NCBI GenBank assembly: GCA_018136815.1
Contig: CM030945.1
Coordinates: 2,052,091-2,116,090 of the forward strand
Source: Isochrysis galbana
Lineage: Eukaryota; Haptophyta; Isochrysidales; Isochrysidaceae
Reading direction: 5' to 3'
DNA: 64,000 nt
The stretch's first letter is position 1. Each line of letters starts with the position of its first letter. A model generated the notes under the pieces. It was not told the origin of the DNA and did no database searches. It saw nothing but the letters and a program-made list of their open reading frames with translations. Both the position numbers and the translations under genes were made by a program. Shown here piece by piece: positions 63,150 to 64,000 of the stretch.

Positions 63150-63966
63150 TAGTATAACCTTAGTGCTGCGGGACCGTAGCCCTTCGACGGCGACGGAGCC
63201 CCTACCCCGCGATGGGGGTGTGCGCGGTCGGCGCATCCCTCCCCTCGATGTTTGTCCTCCCCCCAGTGCTTGCACCGACCCCGCGCACCCCAGCGCGTCC
63301 TCTCCTCGAGTCCACGGTGGGGGAAAACCCCTTTCGGGTAAAAGCAACGCAGGGGGGGGGGGGTACTCGTGAGATAGGAGCCCAGAAACGCTAATCTCCC
63401 TCGCTAGAGCGAGTGGCCGCGGCGAGCCGCGGCCCTTCCCTCCTGGCTCTGGCGCTCCCGTCTTCTCTTACCCAAACGGGGCGAGAAGGCACGTATTTGC
63501 CGGAGGGGAGAGCTGCCGCTCCCCCCTCCCCTCCCTCTTCCCTTTTCCTCCTCTCTTCCCTGCGGCGGGGGCCCATGGCGCGCGCCTGCGGCCCCTCTTC
63601 AGGTCCCCAGGTGGCCTGCAGGGGCCTGGGAGCACAGCTTAGGGGGCAGGTGAGGCTGGGGCATGGCCCTGGCCCCTCCTGCCTCTCCCTCGCTGGCGCT
63701 CCGAGCCCCTGCGGGTCGACTGGAGCTGGCTGGGGGGTCCAGGGGGAGGAGGGGCTGGTCAGAGGGATGGGCTGGCCACGACAGGCCAGGGCGGGCGAAT
63801 CAGGCGTGCTTGTGGGGAGAGGGATGGGTCAGCATGGCAGTGTGCTCCTGGCAGGCCATCAGGCGTGCCAGGAGAGTGGGTGGTTCCTCCCCCATGGCAG
63901 GGGAGGAGTGAAGAGAGAGGGGGGCTCGTGCCCCCCCAATGGGCGAACTAAGTATAAACTTAGTTG
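63150..63966 (+). repeat. Hairpin-tailed modular repeat, module II head with alpha tail (copy R12)
   Basis: Closely similar to copy R3 over its body, with a few short deletions (for example before the GGTCCAGGGGGAGGAGGGG block). It ends with the hairpin AACTAAGTATAAACTTAGTT at 63947-63966. No target duplication was seen. Confidence 0.7.
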
Positions 63967-64000
63967 GGGTTTTGAAACTCCGATGGCAACCAGTTAATAA

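Overview
The window is nuclear DNA of a eukaryote, most probably a GC-rich unicellular alga with a complex (secondary) plastid. Genes are split by GT-AG introns. Poly-G/poly-C runs and pure microsatellites are frequent. A SufC Fe-S assembly ATPase carries an N-terminal extension that looks like signal peptide plus transit peptide. The lineage is unresolved: red-derived plastids usually keep sufC in the plastid genome, so a nuclear copy points to myzozoans or green-derived plastids, but this is only an inference. Exon structures below were worked out by hand from reading-frame continuity and family motifs.

Host genes, left to right: a ZRANB2-like zinc-finger protein (1282-2131, +); a 19-exon unconventional myosin of about 1293 aa (5888-13079, -); plastid-type sufC in five exons (16933-18848, +); a small glycine-rich/hydrophobic gene interrupted by a repeat (19350-19918, +); a six-exon gene that fuses a PP2A B56 (B') regulatory subunit to a PDK1-like AGC kinase (21164-25181, -); a tandem CCCH zinc-finger protein (27466-29603, +); an EF-hand-like single-exon protein (54286-55812, +); and a five-exon fructosamine-3-kinase homologue with altered catalytic residues (61127-63017, -).

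Mobile DNA fills much of the rest. A young Ty3/gypsy chromovirus lies at 31695-52824, with 1.4 kb LTRs and a 5-bp target duplication CTTCA. It sits inside a hAT transposase gene, whose halves are at 30883-31694 and 52825-53676. The element carries Gag, a long Ser/Pro/Glu-rich segment, a phage-like DNA cytosine methyltransferase domain, protease, RT, RNase H, integrase and a chromodomain. Gag and Pol are in the same frame, separated by one UAG. A 100-N gap at 41877-41976 is flanked by about 7.1 kb of the same sequence on each side. This is best read as two overlapping contig ends of one element, so the real element is about 13.9 kb.

Other mobile DNA includes LINE 3' ends (1-633 and about 15344-15625), copia fragments (57121-58200 and 59903-60207), a hAT relic (about 16040-16250), and a modular family of short retroposon-like repeats that end in an AACTAAGT/ACTTAGTT hairpin. 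One of these is bounded by a 17-bp target-site duplication.

The two observations that look most novel are the B56-PDK1 fusion and the methyltransferase-bearing chromovirus.
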